Assembly: GCF_022695515.1 (NCBI RefSeq)
Contig: NZ_JALDPT010000029.1
Coordinates: 1 to 64,000 of the forward strand
Direction of reading: 5' to 3'
Source: Phenylobacterium aquaticum
GTDB lineage: Bacteria; Pseudomonadota; Alphaproteobacteria; Caulobacterales; Caulobacteraceae
Length of the DNA stretch: 64,000 nt
The notes beneath the pieces are model-generated. The model was not told the origin of the DNA, searched no databases, and saw only the letters and a program-made list of their open reading frames with translations. Position 1 is the first letter of the stretch. Every line of letters starts with the position of its first letter. Below, one piece after another: positions 27,762 to 37,564 of the stretch. The position numbers were made by a program, and so were the translations under genes.

Positions 27762-28296
27762 GATCTTCTCCCTAATCGGCGGCGCGGCGGCCGCCGGCGT
27801 TGTTCTTGGTGCGCCGCGCCGATCCGCACGGCGCCGCAGGGCGACACCCGTGGCCCGGACCGGGCGGTGATCCGCCCTGTTTCAGGTGTCGGATCGGCTG
27901 GAATTGCACGCAGAACAGATGGGCGTCGTCACCTGGAAATCCCAAGTACAATGCCCGGAAGATTGGATTCAGTGCGGGTTGCTTCTATATAGTGATCGCG
28001 TAAGCACAGTTTATTTCAATGAATTCAAGCCGAAATCATGTAGAAAAGTCTGCATTTACAGAGTGTATATTCTGAAAGAATTCGGTCACATTGGGTCTTG
28101 CGTCGCGATTTGGCGAAATCGGCTCGCCCAGATGTGCGTGCGATATCGGCGCATCCTCCCAAGGGATGACTGCCCCATGTGGGTGTGAGCGGCGCGCGGG
28201 TCGCGCCGCTCGTCTTGTCGCGGGGAGCTCGGCGCAAGAAAAAGCCCGGCCGTGAGACGGCCGGGCTTGCAGCTCTGAAGGATCGATCGGGCGGTG
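27762..28296. other. Gene-free stretch upstream of TonB receptor 1, with an AT-rich core
   Basis: 535 bases without a credible gene. The part nearest the receptor is GC-rich; ~27900-28130 is clearly less GC-rich than the rest of the window, and it should carry the receptor promoter. Features seen: GATTT-GGCG-AAATC near 28110, and the rcdA terminator at 28242-28268. The 100-codon plus-strand frame across it looks random. Confidence 0.6.
28242..28268 (-). terminator. Intrinsic terminator after rcdA
   Basis: Stem AAGCCCGGCCGT (28242-28253), loop GAG, ACGGCCGGGCTT (28257-28268). On the minus strand the hairpin is followed by TTTCTTGCG, giving the U tract, about 30 bases after the rcdA stop. Confidence 0.88.
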
Positions 28297-28812
28297 TCAG
28301 CCGCCGAAGGCGGAGCGCAGTCGGTCCATGTGGTCGGCGACCGGATTGGCCGGTTCGGCCTCGTCGGCCTCCACATACATGCGGCGGTCCAGGTGGCGGA
28401 CCCGCTCATAGAGACGCTCGGAGCGGTCGAGCAGGGTCAGGAGGCCGGCGGGCAGTTCCTCGGCGGCCTTGGTGGCGCCCGGCCGGCAGACGTCCTCCGC
28501 GCCCAGGCGATAGCGGTCGTCGCAGGCGCCTTCGGGCGGCATGTCGCCTTCGCGAACGGCGCGCTGGACCAGCAGCCAGGAGGCCACCTGCATCAGCCGG
28601 GTGGTGAGGCGCATGCTCTCGGCGGCGTAGGCCAGGGCGGCGTTGCGCGACAAGAGCTTGGATTCCTGGCGGCCGGAACCGTCCAGATAGCCGGCGGTCT
28701 CCTCGACCAGATCCATGCCTTCCTGGAAGGTGCGGTCAAACAGCTCGGAACCCGCAAAGTCGCGGATCACATCCGCGCGGCGGGCGGTGGTCGGCGTTGC
28801 GCCATCACTCAT
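28297..28812 (-). CDS. rcdA: RcdA, CtrA-degradation adaptor (DUF1465)
   Basis: 171 aa. The sequence shows the Caulobacter RcdA pattern: ADVIRDFAGSELFDRTFQEG, VEETAGYLDG, YAAESMRLTTRLMQVASWLL and ERLYERVRHLDRRM. In Caulobacter RcdA is a ClpXP adaptor that, with CpdR and PopA, delivers CtrA and other substrates for proteolysis at the cell pole. Helical bundle, cytoplasmic. A DUF1192 gene lies upstream on the same strand, as it does in relatives. Family identification is from memory of the RcdA sequence. Confidence 0.88.
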   Translation of the reverse strand: MSDGATPTTARRADVIRDFAGSELFDRTFQEGMDLVEETAGYLDGSGRQESKLLSRNAALAYAAESMRLTTRLMQVASWLLVQRAVREGDMPPEGACDDRYRLGAEDVCRPGATKAAEELPAGLLTLLDRSERLYERVRHLDRRMYVEADEAEPANPVADHMDRLRSAFGG

Positions 28813-28947
28813 AAGTTCGTCCCCGACAAAGTCGTAAGCGCCCTAGATCGTCCTTGGACGGGATATCGTCCGCGGACAGGCGCCGGTGTTCGATCCCCGG
28901 CGCTGCAACCCCCGTGCCAAGGCGCGGGGCCGTCTCCCTTAGCCGTC

Positions 28948-29160
28948 TCAGCTGGCCGACGAGCTGGGACCGAACAGCGCATCCGCCGCCGCCCGTCCCG
29001 CCTTCTTGCGGCCGATCTGGGCCTCGCAGCGGGCGATCTCCTCGCGCAGCAGGGCGATGCGTTCCTCAAGCTCCGCCACCGCGTAGAGCTCCAGGTCCTC
29101 CTTCACGGCCTCGGCCAGGCGCTGGCCGCGTCCGACGCGAATGCTCGCAGGTTCTTCCAT
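28948..29160 (-). CDS. DUF1192 family small protein
   Basis: 70 aa. The core LELYAVAELEERIALLREEIARCE forms a short coiled-coil-like helix, the hallmark of DUF1192, followed by a basic turn and a Ser/Ala tail. Function unknown. It is adjacent to rcdA (135 bases upstream of it), an arrangement conserved in Caulobacterales, so it may relate to cell-cycle proteolysis (inference). It is divergent from the quinone oxidoreductase gene. Confidence 0.85.
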   Translation of the reverse strand: MEEPASIRVGRGQRLAEAVKEDLELYAVAELEERIALLREEIARCEAQIGRKKAGRAAADALFGPSSSAS

Positions 29161-29246
29161 ATGAAGAGCCTCCTCTTGCCGGCCCGTTTCAAGAGTCTAT
29201 CTGAACGCGGACGCGTCAGCGACGCAAGACCAGGGAGGTCACACCC

Positions 29247-30227
29247 GTGAGCCAATCGACGACCATGACCGCGATCGCGGTGGAGGGCGGCCGCGGGCCG
29301 GCCGAGGCCCTGAAGGCCGCGCAGATCGCCCGCCCGGTTCCCGGACCGGGCCAGATCCTGATCAAGGTGGAGGCCGCGGGCGTGAATCGTCCTGACCTGA
29401 TCCAGCGCATGGGCGCCTATCCGCCGCCGCCCGGCGCGCCGGACACCCTGGGCCTGGAAGTCGCCGGCGAGGTGGTCGAGGGCGCCGGCCGCTGGAAGCC
29501 TGGCGACCGGGTCTGCGCCCTGCTGGGCGGAGGCGGTTACGCCGAATACGCCGTCGTCGACGCCCGCCACGCCCTGCCGATCCCGGCGGGCTTCACCGCG
29601 GTCGAGGCCGCGGCCCTGCCGGAGACGGTGTTCACGGTGTTCGCCAATGTGTTCGAGCATGGCGGGCTGAAGGCCGGGGAGACCCTGATGGTGCACGGCG
29701 CGACCTCGGGCATCGGCGCCACCGCGATTCCCATGGCCAAGGCCGCCGGCGCCCGGGTGATCGGCACCAGCCGCGGCGCGGCCAAGACCGCCGAGGCCCT
29801 GAAACTGGGGGCCGACGTCGCCGTCGACGTCACCGCCCAGGACTTCGCCGAGATCGCCAAAACCGAAGGCGGCTGCGACGTCATCCTCGACATGGTCGGC
29901 GGCGACTATTTCTCCAAGGATCTCGACGCCATCAAGACCGGCGGCCGCATCGTGTTCATCGCCGCCCAGGGCGGCGGCGAGGTCCCCTTGCAGATCTTCC
30001 GCCTGATGCAGAAGCGGGCCGTCGTCACCGGTTCGACCCTGCGCCCCCGTGACGCCGACGAGAAGGCCCGCCTGGCCGCCGCCGTCGAGGCCACGGTCTG
30101 GCCCTGGATCGCGGCGGGCAAGCTCAAGCCGGTGATCGACCGCACCTATCCGCTCGCCCAGGCGGGCGAGGCCCACGCCGCCCTGGAGCGGGGTGAGGTG
30201 GTCGGCAAGGTGGTGCTGACGCTCTAG
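29247..30227 (+). CDS. NAD(P)H-quinone oxidoreductase, zinc-independent MDR (PIG3-like)
   Basis: 326 aa, GTG start at 29247 with AGGGAGGT seven bases upstream. It is a medium-chain reductase of the quinone reductase/PIG3 group: [20 protein letters not shown] near the N-terminus, nucleotide motif [12 protein letters not shown], and [14 protein letters not shown]. No structural or catalytic zinc cysteines are seen. It likely reduces quinones or other activated carbonyls with NADPH. Its TAG stop overlaps the TAG of the convergent SDR gene. Confidence 0.88.
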   Translation: MSQSTTMTAIAVEGGRGPAEALKAAQIARPVPGPGQILIKVEAAGVNRPDLIQRMGAYPPPPGAPDTLGLEVAGEVVEGAGRWKPGDRVCALLGGGGYAEYAVVDARHALPIPAGFTAVEAAALPETVFTVFANVFEHGGLKAGETLMVHGATSGIGATAIPMAKAAGARVIGTSRGAAKTAEALKLGADVAVDVTAQDFAEIAKTEGGCDVILDMVGGDYFSKDLDAIKTGGRIVFIAAQGGGEVPLQIFRLMQKRAVVTGSTLRPRDADEKARLAAAVEATVWPWIAAGKLKPVIDRTYPLAQAGEAHAALERGEVVGKVVLTL

Positions 30228-31087
30228 TTCTGCTGCGCCGCCTCGAAGGCCGCGCGGCGGGCGTCCATCATCTTCTGACGCTCGGCGCGCATCTCGGGGT
30301 CCCAGCTCTGGCGGGGGCCGACAAACATGCCCCCGTCCACCAGCATGTGGACGCCCGTGACGAAGGCGCTTTCGTCGGAGGCGAAGAACAGGGCCGCGTT
30401 GGCGATGTCGGCGGGCAGGCCGGGCTTGGCGATCGGCTGAGCGTCCGGCGCCTGCTGGGCCATGTTCTGCTTGATCATCTCCGCCAGGCCGGTCGGCACG
30501 GTCTCGGACGGGGTGAAGATGTTGGTCAGGATCAGGCCCGGGCAGATGGCGTTGACCCTCACCCCGTCGCGGGCCAGCTCGGCGGCGGCGACCTTGGTCA
30601 GGTGGATCACGCCGGCCTTGGCCACCGAATAGGCGATCGGACCCATGCCGGCCTGCAGGCCGGCGATGGAGGCGGTGTTGACGATCGCGCCGCCGCCGCG
30701 CGCCTTCATGTGCGGTAGGGCGTAGCGCATGCCCAGCGCCACCGAGCGCAGCAGCAGGTCCTGGCTGCGGTCCCAGGCCTCGCCGGTCATCTCTTCCAGC
30801 CTCTGGGGCGAGCCGCCGGCCCCGGCGTTGTTGAACAGGATGTCGAGCCCGCCGAAGCGTTGCGCCGCGCCGGTCATCAGCGCCTCGATCTGGTCTTCCT
30901 GCATCACGTCGCAGTGGCGGTAGGCGACCGTGCCCGGGAAGCGCGCCTCCAGACCCGCGCCTGCAGCGTCGTCGATATCCCCGACCATGACCCGAGCGCC
31001 CTCGGCCTCGAACCGTTCAACGGTCGCCAGTCCGATCCCCGCGCAGCCGCCCGTGATGACCGCAATCTTGCCCTTCAGACGCTCCAC
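30224..31087 (-). CDS. Short-chain dehydrogenase/reductase (SDR) 1
   Basis: 287 aa from the GTG at 31087, chosen because GGGGAGA lies 5-6 bases upstream; the frame extends 20 more codons without a site. Classical SDR features: [12 protein letters not shown] cofactor motif, [15 protein letters not shown] with the catalytic Ser, and YSVAKAG with Tyr and Lys. The C-terminus is an unusual extension ([20 protein letters not shown]). It probably oxidises a hydroxyl on a bulky substrate. It is divergent from TonB receptor 2, with a palindrome between them. Confidence 0.87.
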   Translation of the reverse strand: MERLKGKIAVITGGCAGIGLATVERFEAEGARVMVGDIDDAAGAGLEARFPGTVAYRHCDVMQEDQIEALMTGAAQRFGGLDILFNNAGAGGSPQRLEEMTGEAWDRSQDLLLRSVALGMRYALPHMKARGGGAIVNTASIAGLQAGMGPIAYSVAKAGVIHLTKVAAAELARDGVRVNAICPGLILTNIFTPSETVPTGLAEMIKQNMAQQAPDAQPIAKPGLPADIANAALFFASDESAFVTGVHMLVDGGMFVGPRQSWDPEMRAERQKMMDARRAAFEAAQQN

Positions 31088-31172
31088 GGCGTTCTCCCCA
31101 ACCGGTTTTCCCAAGCTTAGACCCGGTTCAAACTCGGCTAAAGGCACACTTTTGATTGCAAGTCGGAATTAT

Positions 31173-31193
31173 TTTTCGCTCCTAGGTCGAAAA
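31173..31193. promoter_or_regulatory. Candidate operator between SDR 1 and TonB receptor 2
   Basis: Inverted repeat TTTTCG (31173-31178) / CGAAAA (31188-31193) with a nine-base centre holding CCTAGG. It sits in an AT-richer divergent intergenic region. The right arm (GTCGAAAA) recurs twice upstream of TonB receptor 3. No regulator can be assigned by sequence. Confidence 0.35.
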
Positions 31194-31310
31194 TCGGCCG
31201 AATTATTACGCCTGGGTAACCCCATGGCTTGACGTTGGGCCACGCCCGAAACAGTCTTTCCGTAAACGCGGTATTCGCGCTGGCCAAAGAGCCAATAAGG
31301 GGAGGCGACT

Positions 31311-34037
31311 TTGATCCGTAACAGGATGGGACTTTTTGCGACTGCATCTCTCGCGGTTGTAATTTTCGCGGGCGCAGCACATGCGCAGGGTTCTCAGACC
31401 ACCACTATCGAAGAACTGGTGGTCACCGCCGAAAAGCGGGAACAAAGCCTGCAGGACGTGCCGGTCGCCATTTCGGCGTTCACCAGCAAGCAGCGTGACC
31501 TGGTCGGGATCAGCTCGATCCAGGACCTGACGAACTTCACGCCGGGCTTCGTCTACCAGTCGGCCAACGACCGCGCGAGCATGCGCGGCATCGGTCGTCT
31601 GACCAACGTTCACTCCGTGGACGGCGCGGTGTCGATCTATATCGACGGCCTGTTCACGACCTCGACGGTTCTGGCCGGCGGCCCGCCGCTGGAAACCGAC
31701 CGGGTGGAAATCCTGCGCGGCCCGCAGGGCACGCTGTACGGCCGTAACGCCATCGGCGGCACGGTCAACGTGATCAGCGCGCGCCCGACCGACACGCCCT
31801 ATGCGGAAGTTCGCGCGATCGCCGAGAACTTCGGCTTCACGAACCTGCAATTCGCGGCGTCCGGCCCGCTGGCGGAAGGCCTGCAGGTCCGCTTCTCCGG
31901 GTACAAGCTCGATCAGCGCGATGGCTATTACAGCAACATCAGCCCTGGCATGCCCACCGAGGGCAGCAAGCGCAACGAATATGAGATGCAGTTCCAGGTC
32001 AAAGCCCAGCTCGGCGAAAACGCCGATCTGTGGATGAACTACAAGACCCTGGAATGGAACAACCGTGGTGGTCCCGGCGCCCGCGCCGGCTATCTGAACG
32101 GCCCGTACGACACCGGCCTGCTCGATCAGAACTACACCGTGGTCTATAACTCGGCTCACGGTTATTCGACGGCGACGGGCGCCAATGGCATCGTCCCGGG
32201 CAGCCTGGTGCAGTTCAACGGCGTCACCACGACCACCAACCCGGCGCTGCAGGACCCGCACAAGTTCAACACGAACACGCCGCAGCACGTCACCCTGACG
32301 GATGTGCACTCGTTCACGGCGAACTTCGCCTACCACATGCCGACCTTCGACATTAAGTACATCGGCGGTCTGCAGAACTATAAGTACGACCTGACGGGCG
32401 ACACTGACGCCACCAGCGTCAAGTCGTACCAGATCCCGCTGGCGGCCGGTTCGGTCTGCGGCACCGTCCATACGCTCTATGGCTTCGGCGCTTCGACCGT
32501 CGACTGTAACCCGCTGACGGTGAACGGCGACAACACCTACCACTATTTCGAGTACCCGACCTGGTACAGCCACGAAATCAACATTGCGTCGACCGACGAC
32601 GGTCCGGTGCAATGGATCGCCGGCGTGTACTACTATAACGAAAAGTACTCGGGCACCGGCTCCACCGCCGACTTCTTCCTGAACGGCGCGTCTTCGCTGC
32701 AGACGCCGATTCTCGGCGCCGCGCCGAACCCGGAAGGCACCTGGTCGACGGGTCACTACTCCCTGACCACCGAGAGCAAGGCCGTCTTCGGTCAGGTCGA
32801 CTGGAAGGCCACCGACACTCTGAAGATCACCGCCGGTCTGCGCTACACCAAGGACCACAAGTTCGGCACCGAATATCGCCGGATCGTCTGTAACTCCGAC
32901 GTCTGCTACTCCGGTCTCTATCCGGCCATCGGTCTGTCGGGCTTCGGTCCCGGCACGGCGGCCAACTGGGGCAGCCTGCTCGGCAACCTCGCGGCCCTGC
33001 CCGCGGTCGGCAAGGCCTTTGGTCTCGGCAACGCGCTGGCCCCGCTCGGCGGCCTCGGCAACGGCGGCATGGACCTGACCGACACCTTGGGTCCGAAGAC
33101 GAGCGTGGCCGTGAAGGGCGTCACCAGCCCGGTGGTCTGCACCGGCACCACCTGCCGGCAGTACACGATCGATCCGGCCACCGGCGTCGCCGCCCGTAAC
33201 CTGGGCGACACCTCGGACGCCGTGACCGGCACCATCGGCCTGCAGTGGGACCCGAGCGAAGGCACGATGGGCTACGCCCGCTACAGCCGCGGCTACAAGG
33301 CCTTCGGTCTGTCGGCTGGTGGTCTGCTCAGCAAGCCTGAAGCCGATCCCGAGTTCGTCAATTCCTACGAAATCGGCTTCAAGACCAACATCGGCCGCAC
33401 GCTGCAGCTGAACGCCGCGATCTACTATCTCGACTATCGCGATCTGCAGGCCCCGGTGACGGTGCGCGTTGGCCCGACCAACGTGACCCAGTTCGTCAAC
33501 GTGGCGAAGTCGCGGTCGGACGGTCTGGAACTGGATGCGATCTGGCAACCGATCGCGCCCCTGCGCCTGACCCTCGACTACGCCTACAACGACACCCGGA
33601 TCCTCAAGGGTGACACGTTCGTGGACGTGAACGACAACGTGAACACCGGACCGGTCAGCATCGTCGGCAACAGCCTGCCTCAGGCGCCGAAGACCAAGAT
33701 CGCCGTCAACGGCAGCTACTCGTTCTTCATGGAGCCCGGCACCCTGACCCTGAGCGCGAGCTACATCTATCGCGACAAGGCCTATGCCAACATCTTCTCC
33801 AAGGCCTGGAACGAAGCTCCGTCGTGGGACCAGATCGACCTTCGCGCTCACTGGGCGCCGAAGGGCAACAAGTACACGGTCATCGCCTATGTGAAGAACG
33901 TGGCTGACACCGAAGGCTATGACGCCGCCGTGGTCGCCTCGAACCGTAACCCGGGCGCCTTCCTGAACGGCGGTCAGAACCTCGAACTGACCCCGCCGCG
34001 CACCTACGGCGTCGAATTCCAGTATCGGTTCTTCTGA
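31311..34037 (+). CDS. TonB-dependent receptor 2
   Basis: 908 aa, TTG start at 31311 with GGGGAGG five bases upstream. Signal peptide: MGLFATASLAVVIFAGAAHA. TonB-box-like TIEELVVTAEKREQSLQDVP, then plug motifs SMRGIGRLTNV and RVEILRGPQGTLYGRNAIGG, and a barrel ending YGVEFQYRFF. Cys pairs occur in extracellular loops. The codon choice is noticeably biased to GGT, CGT and GTC compared with the other receptors, suggesting high expression. It is followed by a hairpin and two GPH symporters, so it may import a glycoside-like compound (inference). Confidence 0.92.
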   Translation: MIRNRMGLFATASLAVVIFAGAAHAQGSQTTTIEELVVTAEKREQSLQDVPVAISAFTSKQRDLVGISSIQDLTNFTPGFVYQSANDRASMRGIGRLTNVHSVDGAVSIYIDGLFTTSTVLAGGPPLETDRVEILRGPQGTLYGRNAIGGTVNVISARPTDTPYAEVRAIAENFGFTNLQFAASGPLAEGLQVRFSGYKLDQRDGYYSNISPGMPTEGSKRNEYEMQFQVKAQLGENADLWMNYKTLEWNNRGGPGARAGYLNGPYDTGLLDQNYTVVYNSAHGYSTATGANGIVPGSLVQFNGVTTTTNPALQDPHKFNTNTPQHVTLTDVHSFTANFAYHMPTFDIKYIGGLQNYKYDLTGDTDATSVKSYQIPLAAGSVCGTVHTLYGFGASTVDCNPLTVNGDNTYHYFEYPTWYSHEINIASTDDGPVQWIAGVYYYNEKYSGTGSTADFFLNGASSLQTPILGAAPNPEGTWSTGHYSLTTESKAVFGQVDWKATDTLKITAGLRYTKDHKFGTEYRRIVCNSDVCYSGLYPAIGLSGFGPGTAANWGSLLGNLAALPAVGKAFGLGNALAPLGGLGNGGMDLTDTLGPKTSVAVKGVTSPVVCTGTTCRQYTIDPATGVAARNLGDTSDAVTGTIGLQWDPSEGTMGYARYSRGYKAFGLSAGGLLSKPEADPEFVNSYEIGFKTNIGRTLQLNAAIYYLDYRDLQAPVTVRVGPTNVTQFVNVAKSRSDGLELDAIWQPIAPLRLTLDYAYNDTRILKGDTFVDVNDNVNTGPVSIVGNSLPQAPKTKIAVNGSYSFFMEPGTLTLSASYIYRDKAYANIFSKAWNEAPSWDQIDLRAHWAPKGNKYTVIAYVKNVADTEGYDAAVVASNRNPGAFLNGGQNLELTPPRTYGVEFQYRFF

Positions 34038-34542
34038 TCCTGAGGCCCGCCTCCGCCGCCTTGCGCGGCGGGGGCGGCGCCCTTCTGCCGACCGCCCTTG
34101 CGTTGCTGCCTCCTGCAGACCGATCGCCGGATACGGCGACGGCGAGGGCCAGACTGCGCCCCGACGGAGCGCATAGTTCGCGTACGTCTAGTATTCCTCA
34201 ACTACGACCTTACGGGCGCGCCGGTCTCCGACGCGCCCGATTTTCGTGTCCCGCCAGGTCGGTCGAGCGGGCTTGTGTCAAAACCGTAAGATCAAAATCG
34301 TTGACGGGTAGGAAGGCCTCCCGCACGCTGGAGCCCAACGAGATCGGCGCGAACCCTTCGGGGATCACGGCGCCGCACGCCCCGGGGACGAAGCCGAATG
34401 ACGCCAAAATCCGCGCCTGACTTGGCGGCGCTCGTTCCGGGATCCCTCGCTACACCCACCGCCATCGCCCCGCGCCGCTGATCCTCGCCGGCGCATCCTT
34501 CGTCACGCCTGAAATCATACCGAATATTCGAAATCGATCCTC
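34038..34542. other. Gene-free stretch after TonB receptor 2
   Basis: 505 bases. It begins with a GC hairpin (34047-34077). No frame in it has a ribosome site and plausible codon use. Just before the symporter start is the 10-base palindrome CGAATATTCG (34521-34530), a possible operator. Otherwise nothing identified. Confidence 0.6.
34047..34077. terminator. Hairpin after TonB receptor 2 (no T tract)
   Basis: CCGCCTCCGCCGC (34047-34059), loop CTTGC, GCGGCGGGGGCGG (34065-34077), with one T-G wobble. It is ~10 bases after the stop. No T run follows, so it may protect the mRNA 3' end rather than terminate. Confidence 0.45.
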
Positions 34543-36042
34543 ATGAACCAAGCCGCCTCTCCCCCGCCGAAGTCCGCCCGCCTGGGGTTCGGCGCCAAGT
34601 CGCTCTATGGCGTCGGGTCGATCGCCTTCGGGGTGTCGACGCTGGGCCTGTCGTCCTCGGTGCTGCAGCCCTACCTCAATCGCGTGATCGGCCTGCCGGC
34701 CCTATGGGTCGGAACGGCGATCATGCTGACCCTGATGCTCGACGCGGTGATCGACCCGGTCATCGGCCACATCTCCGACAAGCTGCGCACGCGCTGGGGC
34801 CGGCGCCACCCCCTGATGTATCTCTCCGTCCCGCTGGTGGCGGTCGCCTGCTACGCCTTCTGGAACACGCCGGCGGAATGGGGCCCGGCGCGGGCCGGGC
34901 CGATGCTGATCGTGCTCCTGATGCTGCTGCGGCTGGCGATCAGCCTCTATGAGGTGCCCAGCCAGGCGCTCGCGCCGGAACTCGCACCCGACTACAACGA
35001 CCGGACCAGCCTGTTCAGCTACCGGTTCTTCTTCGGGGTGGTGGGCGGCCTGAGCATGAACGTCTTGCTCTACCGGGTGTTTCTCAGCCCCGAAAACGGC
35101 GGCATCCTCAGCCGCCAGGGCTATGGCGCCTATGGCCTGGTCGCCGGCCTGGTCATGGCCTTCACCATCTTCCTGTCCTCGATCGGCACCCATCGCCATA
35201 TCAAGACCCTGGTCCAGCCCCCGGTCCGCAAGGTTCCCACCGCCCAGGTGGCGCGCGAGGTGTGGGGCACGATCACCAATCCCTCCCTGGTGGTGGTCAT
35301 GGTCTCGGGGCTCTGCTCCGGGGTCTCGATGGGGCTGTCCAGCGCGCTCAGCCAGTATTTCTATGTCGAGATGTGGGGCATGGACTCCAAGGGCGTCTCC
35401 CTGATCGGCCTGGCCGGCGTGGCGGCCTCCCTGTTCGGCGTCGCGCTGGCGGCGCCGTCCTCGGCCCTGCTCGGCAAGAAGCGCGCGATGCTCACCCTGT
35501 TCTCCATCTCGGTGATCACCACGGCCCTGCCCCAGTCCCTGCGGCTCCTGGGCCTCGCCCCCGCCAACGGCACGCCCTGGCTCATCCCCTTCCTGGTCGC
35601 CGACTTCTTCATCGCCACGACGCTCGCCATCACCGGCTTCATCATCATCTCCTCGATGATCGCCGACGTGGTCGAGGACGCGGCCGTGAAGACCGGCGTG
35701 CGCTCCGAAGGCCTGCTGTTCGCCGCCAACGGCCTGCTCAACAAGTTCACCTCGGGGATCGGGGTGTTCCTGTCGGGCGTGCTGCTGACCGTGGTCGCCT
35801 TTCCCACCCATGCCGCCCCCGGCTCGGTGAGCCCGGAGATCATGCGGCACCTGTCGCTGCTCTATCTGCCGGTCACGGCCGGGATGAGCGCGCTGTCGGT
35901 GGCGGTGCTGGCCTTCTACCGGATCGATCGCCAGACCCATGAGAACAACCTGGCCACCCTGGCCCAGGCCGCGGCGCTCGCCGAGCGCGGCGAGGAGGTC
36001 GAGGCCCGGTCCATGGTCGCCGGCCCCGGCGGACTTGACTGA
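34543..36042 (+). CDS. GPH-type MFS sugar/cation symporter, copy 1
   Basis: 499 aa, 12 membrane segments. The GPH (glycoside-pentoside-hexuronide:cation) signature region is clear: DAVIDPVIGHISDKLRTRWG, RRHPLMYLS, SLYEVPSQALAPELAPDYND. It is an inner-membrane cation symporter expected to take up a glycoside or related polar compound. The C-terminus (LAERGEEVEARSMV) is a cytoplasmic tail. No clear ribosome site; the start ATG is preceded by a possible operator palindrome. It is the first of a tandem pair with 36084-37564. Confidence 0.88.
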   Translation: MNQAASPPPKSARLGFGAKSLYGVGSIAFGVSTLGLSSSVLQPYLNRVIGLPALWVGTAIMLTLMLDAVIDPVIGHISDKLRTRWGRRHPLMYLSVPLVAVACYAFWNTPAEWGPARAGPMLIVLLMLLRLAISLYEVPSQALAPELAPDYNDRTSLFSYRFFFGVVGGLSMNVLLYRVFLSPENGGILSRQGYGAYGLVAGLVMAFTIFLSSIGTHRHIKTLVQPPVRKVPTAQVAREVWGTITNPSLVVVMVSGLCSGVSMGLSSALSQYFYVEMWGMDSKGVSLIGLAGVAASLFGVALAAPSSALLGKKRAMLTLFSISVITTALPQSLRLLGLAPANGTPWLIPFLVADFFIATTLAITGFIIISSMIADVVEDAAVKTGVRSEGLLFAANGLLNKFTSGIGVFLSGVLLTVVAFPTHAAPGSVSPEIMRHLSLLYLPVTAGMSALSVAVLAFYRIDRQTHENNLATLAQAAALAERGEEVEARSMVAGPGGLD

Positions 36043-36083
36043 GACCCGCCCCGCCATCCCGCGCCCCATCAGGAACTGACCCC

Positions 36084-37564
36084 GTGACCGACGCTGTTTC
36101 GCCGACCGCCCGCCGCCTGAGCGTGCCGACCAAGTTCTTCTACGGCTTCGGTTCGGTCGCCTTCGGGGTGAAGGACAGCGGCTTCTCCTATTTCCTGCTG
36201 ATCTTCTACAATCAGGTCATGGGGCTGCCGGCCCAGACCGTCGGGCTGGCGATCATGGTCGCCCTGTTCGCCGACGCCTTCCTCGATCCCATCGTCGGCC
36301 AGATCTCGGACAATTCCCGCTCGCGCTGGGGACGGCGCCACCCGTTCATGTACGCCGCGGCGATCCCCGTCGCGGTGTCCTATCTGCTCCTGTGGAATCC
36401 GCCGCGCGGTCTCGATCACCAGGGGCTGTTCTATTATCTGATCGCCACCGCGATCCTGATCCGCAGCTTCATCACCTGCTACGAGATCCCGTCCTCGGCC
36501 TTGGCCGCGGAGCTCACCACCGAATATGACGAGCGCACCAAGCTCCTGTCCTACCGCTTCCTGTTCGGCTGGATCGGCGGGCTGATCATGTATTTCGCGG
36601 CGCTCAAGGTCTTCCTGAAGCCGGACGCGCTGCACAAGGTCGGCCAGCTCAATCCCCTGGGCTATTCCCACTACGGCCTGGCCTCGGCCCTGCTGATGCT
36701 GGTCGCGATCCTGATCTCGGCGGCCGGCACGCACAGCCAGATCCCCTATCTGCGCGAGGCGCCGCATCGCAAGCTGACCCTGGCCAGCTGGGCCGCGAGA
36801 TGCTGGGCACCCTGGCGCACGCCTCGTTCCTGCGGGTGCTGGCCGGCAGCCTCTGCACCGCCATGGCCGGGGGCCTGGTGCTGTCGATCTCGCTCTATAT
36901 GACCACCTTCTTCTGGGAGTTCTCCTCGGCCCAGATCGCCCTGTTCACGTTCTCCAGCCTGACCGCGGCGGCGGTCGCCTTCGTCGCAGCGCCGATCCTG
37001 TCGAAGCGCTGGGGCAAGAAGAGCGCCTCCATGGTGCTGATCGCCAGCGCCCTGGTGATCGGCTCGACCCCGATTTCGCTGCGGCTGCTCGGCGTGTTCC
37101 CGGCCAATCACACGCCCTTGGTCTTCCCGATCATCTTCATCCAGAACATCATCTCGACCAGCTTCTCGATCACCGCCGGCATCCTGATGAATTCGATGAT
37201 CGCCGACGTGGTCGAGGATTCCGAGCTGCGCACCGGCCACCGGTCGGAGGGCCTGTTCTTCGCCGCCTCGGCCTTCGTGGCCAAGGCCGTGTCGGGGATC
37301 GGCATCTTCGCCTCCAGCATGATGCTGGCGCTCGCCCACTTCCCCCAGCACGCCAAGCCCGGCGAGGTGCCGCAGGACATCATCCATAATCTTGGCGTGA
37401 TCTATGTGCCGACCCTGGCGGTGCTCTATGTCCTGGCGATCGTGGCGGTGTCCGGGTACCGCATCACCCGCGAGAGCCACGCGGAGTCCCTGCGCCAGCT
37501 CGCCGCCGCGGCCGACCTGGCCCAGGAGGGCGAGCCAGCTTCGTCCGAGGGCCGCCTCGGCTGA
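36084..37564 (+). pseudogene. GPH-type MFS symporter, copy 2, split by a -1 frameshift
   Basis: Residues to ~235 (FGSVAFGVKDSGFSYFLLIF, DPIVGQISDNSRSRWGRRHP) are read from the GTG at 36084; the remainder (EMLGTLAHASFLRVLAGSL on) lies in the next frame and ends at 37564. The switch is at 36781-36800: adding one C to the CTGGCCAGCTGGG run restores LAQLGREMLGTL and a 493-residue protein aligned end to end with copy 1. Cation symporter as copy 1. The gene abuts the TetR stop. Sequencing error is possible. Confidence 0.82.

Noticed and set aside
27886-28188. 100-codon plus-strand frame in the AT-rich region
   Set aside because: No ribosome site, ordinary codon use absent, no recognisable motif.
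31206-33851. 881-codon minus-strand frame
   Set aside because: Antisense to TonB receptor 2, which has all family motifs.
34061-34420. 119-codon frame after TonB receptor 2
   Set aside because: Begins in the post-gene hairpin and lacks any ribosome site or family motif.
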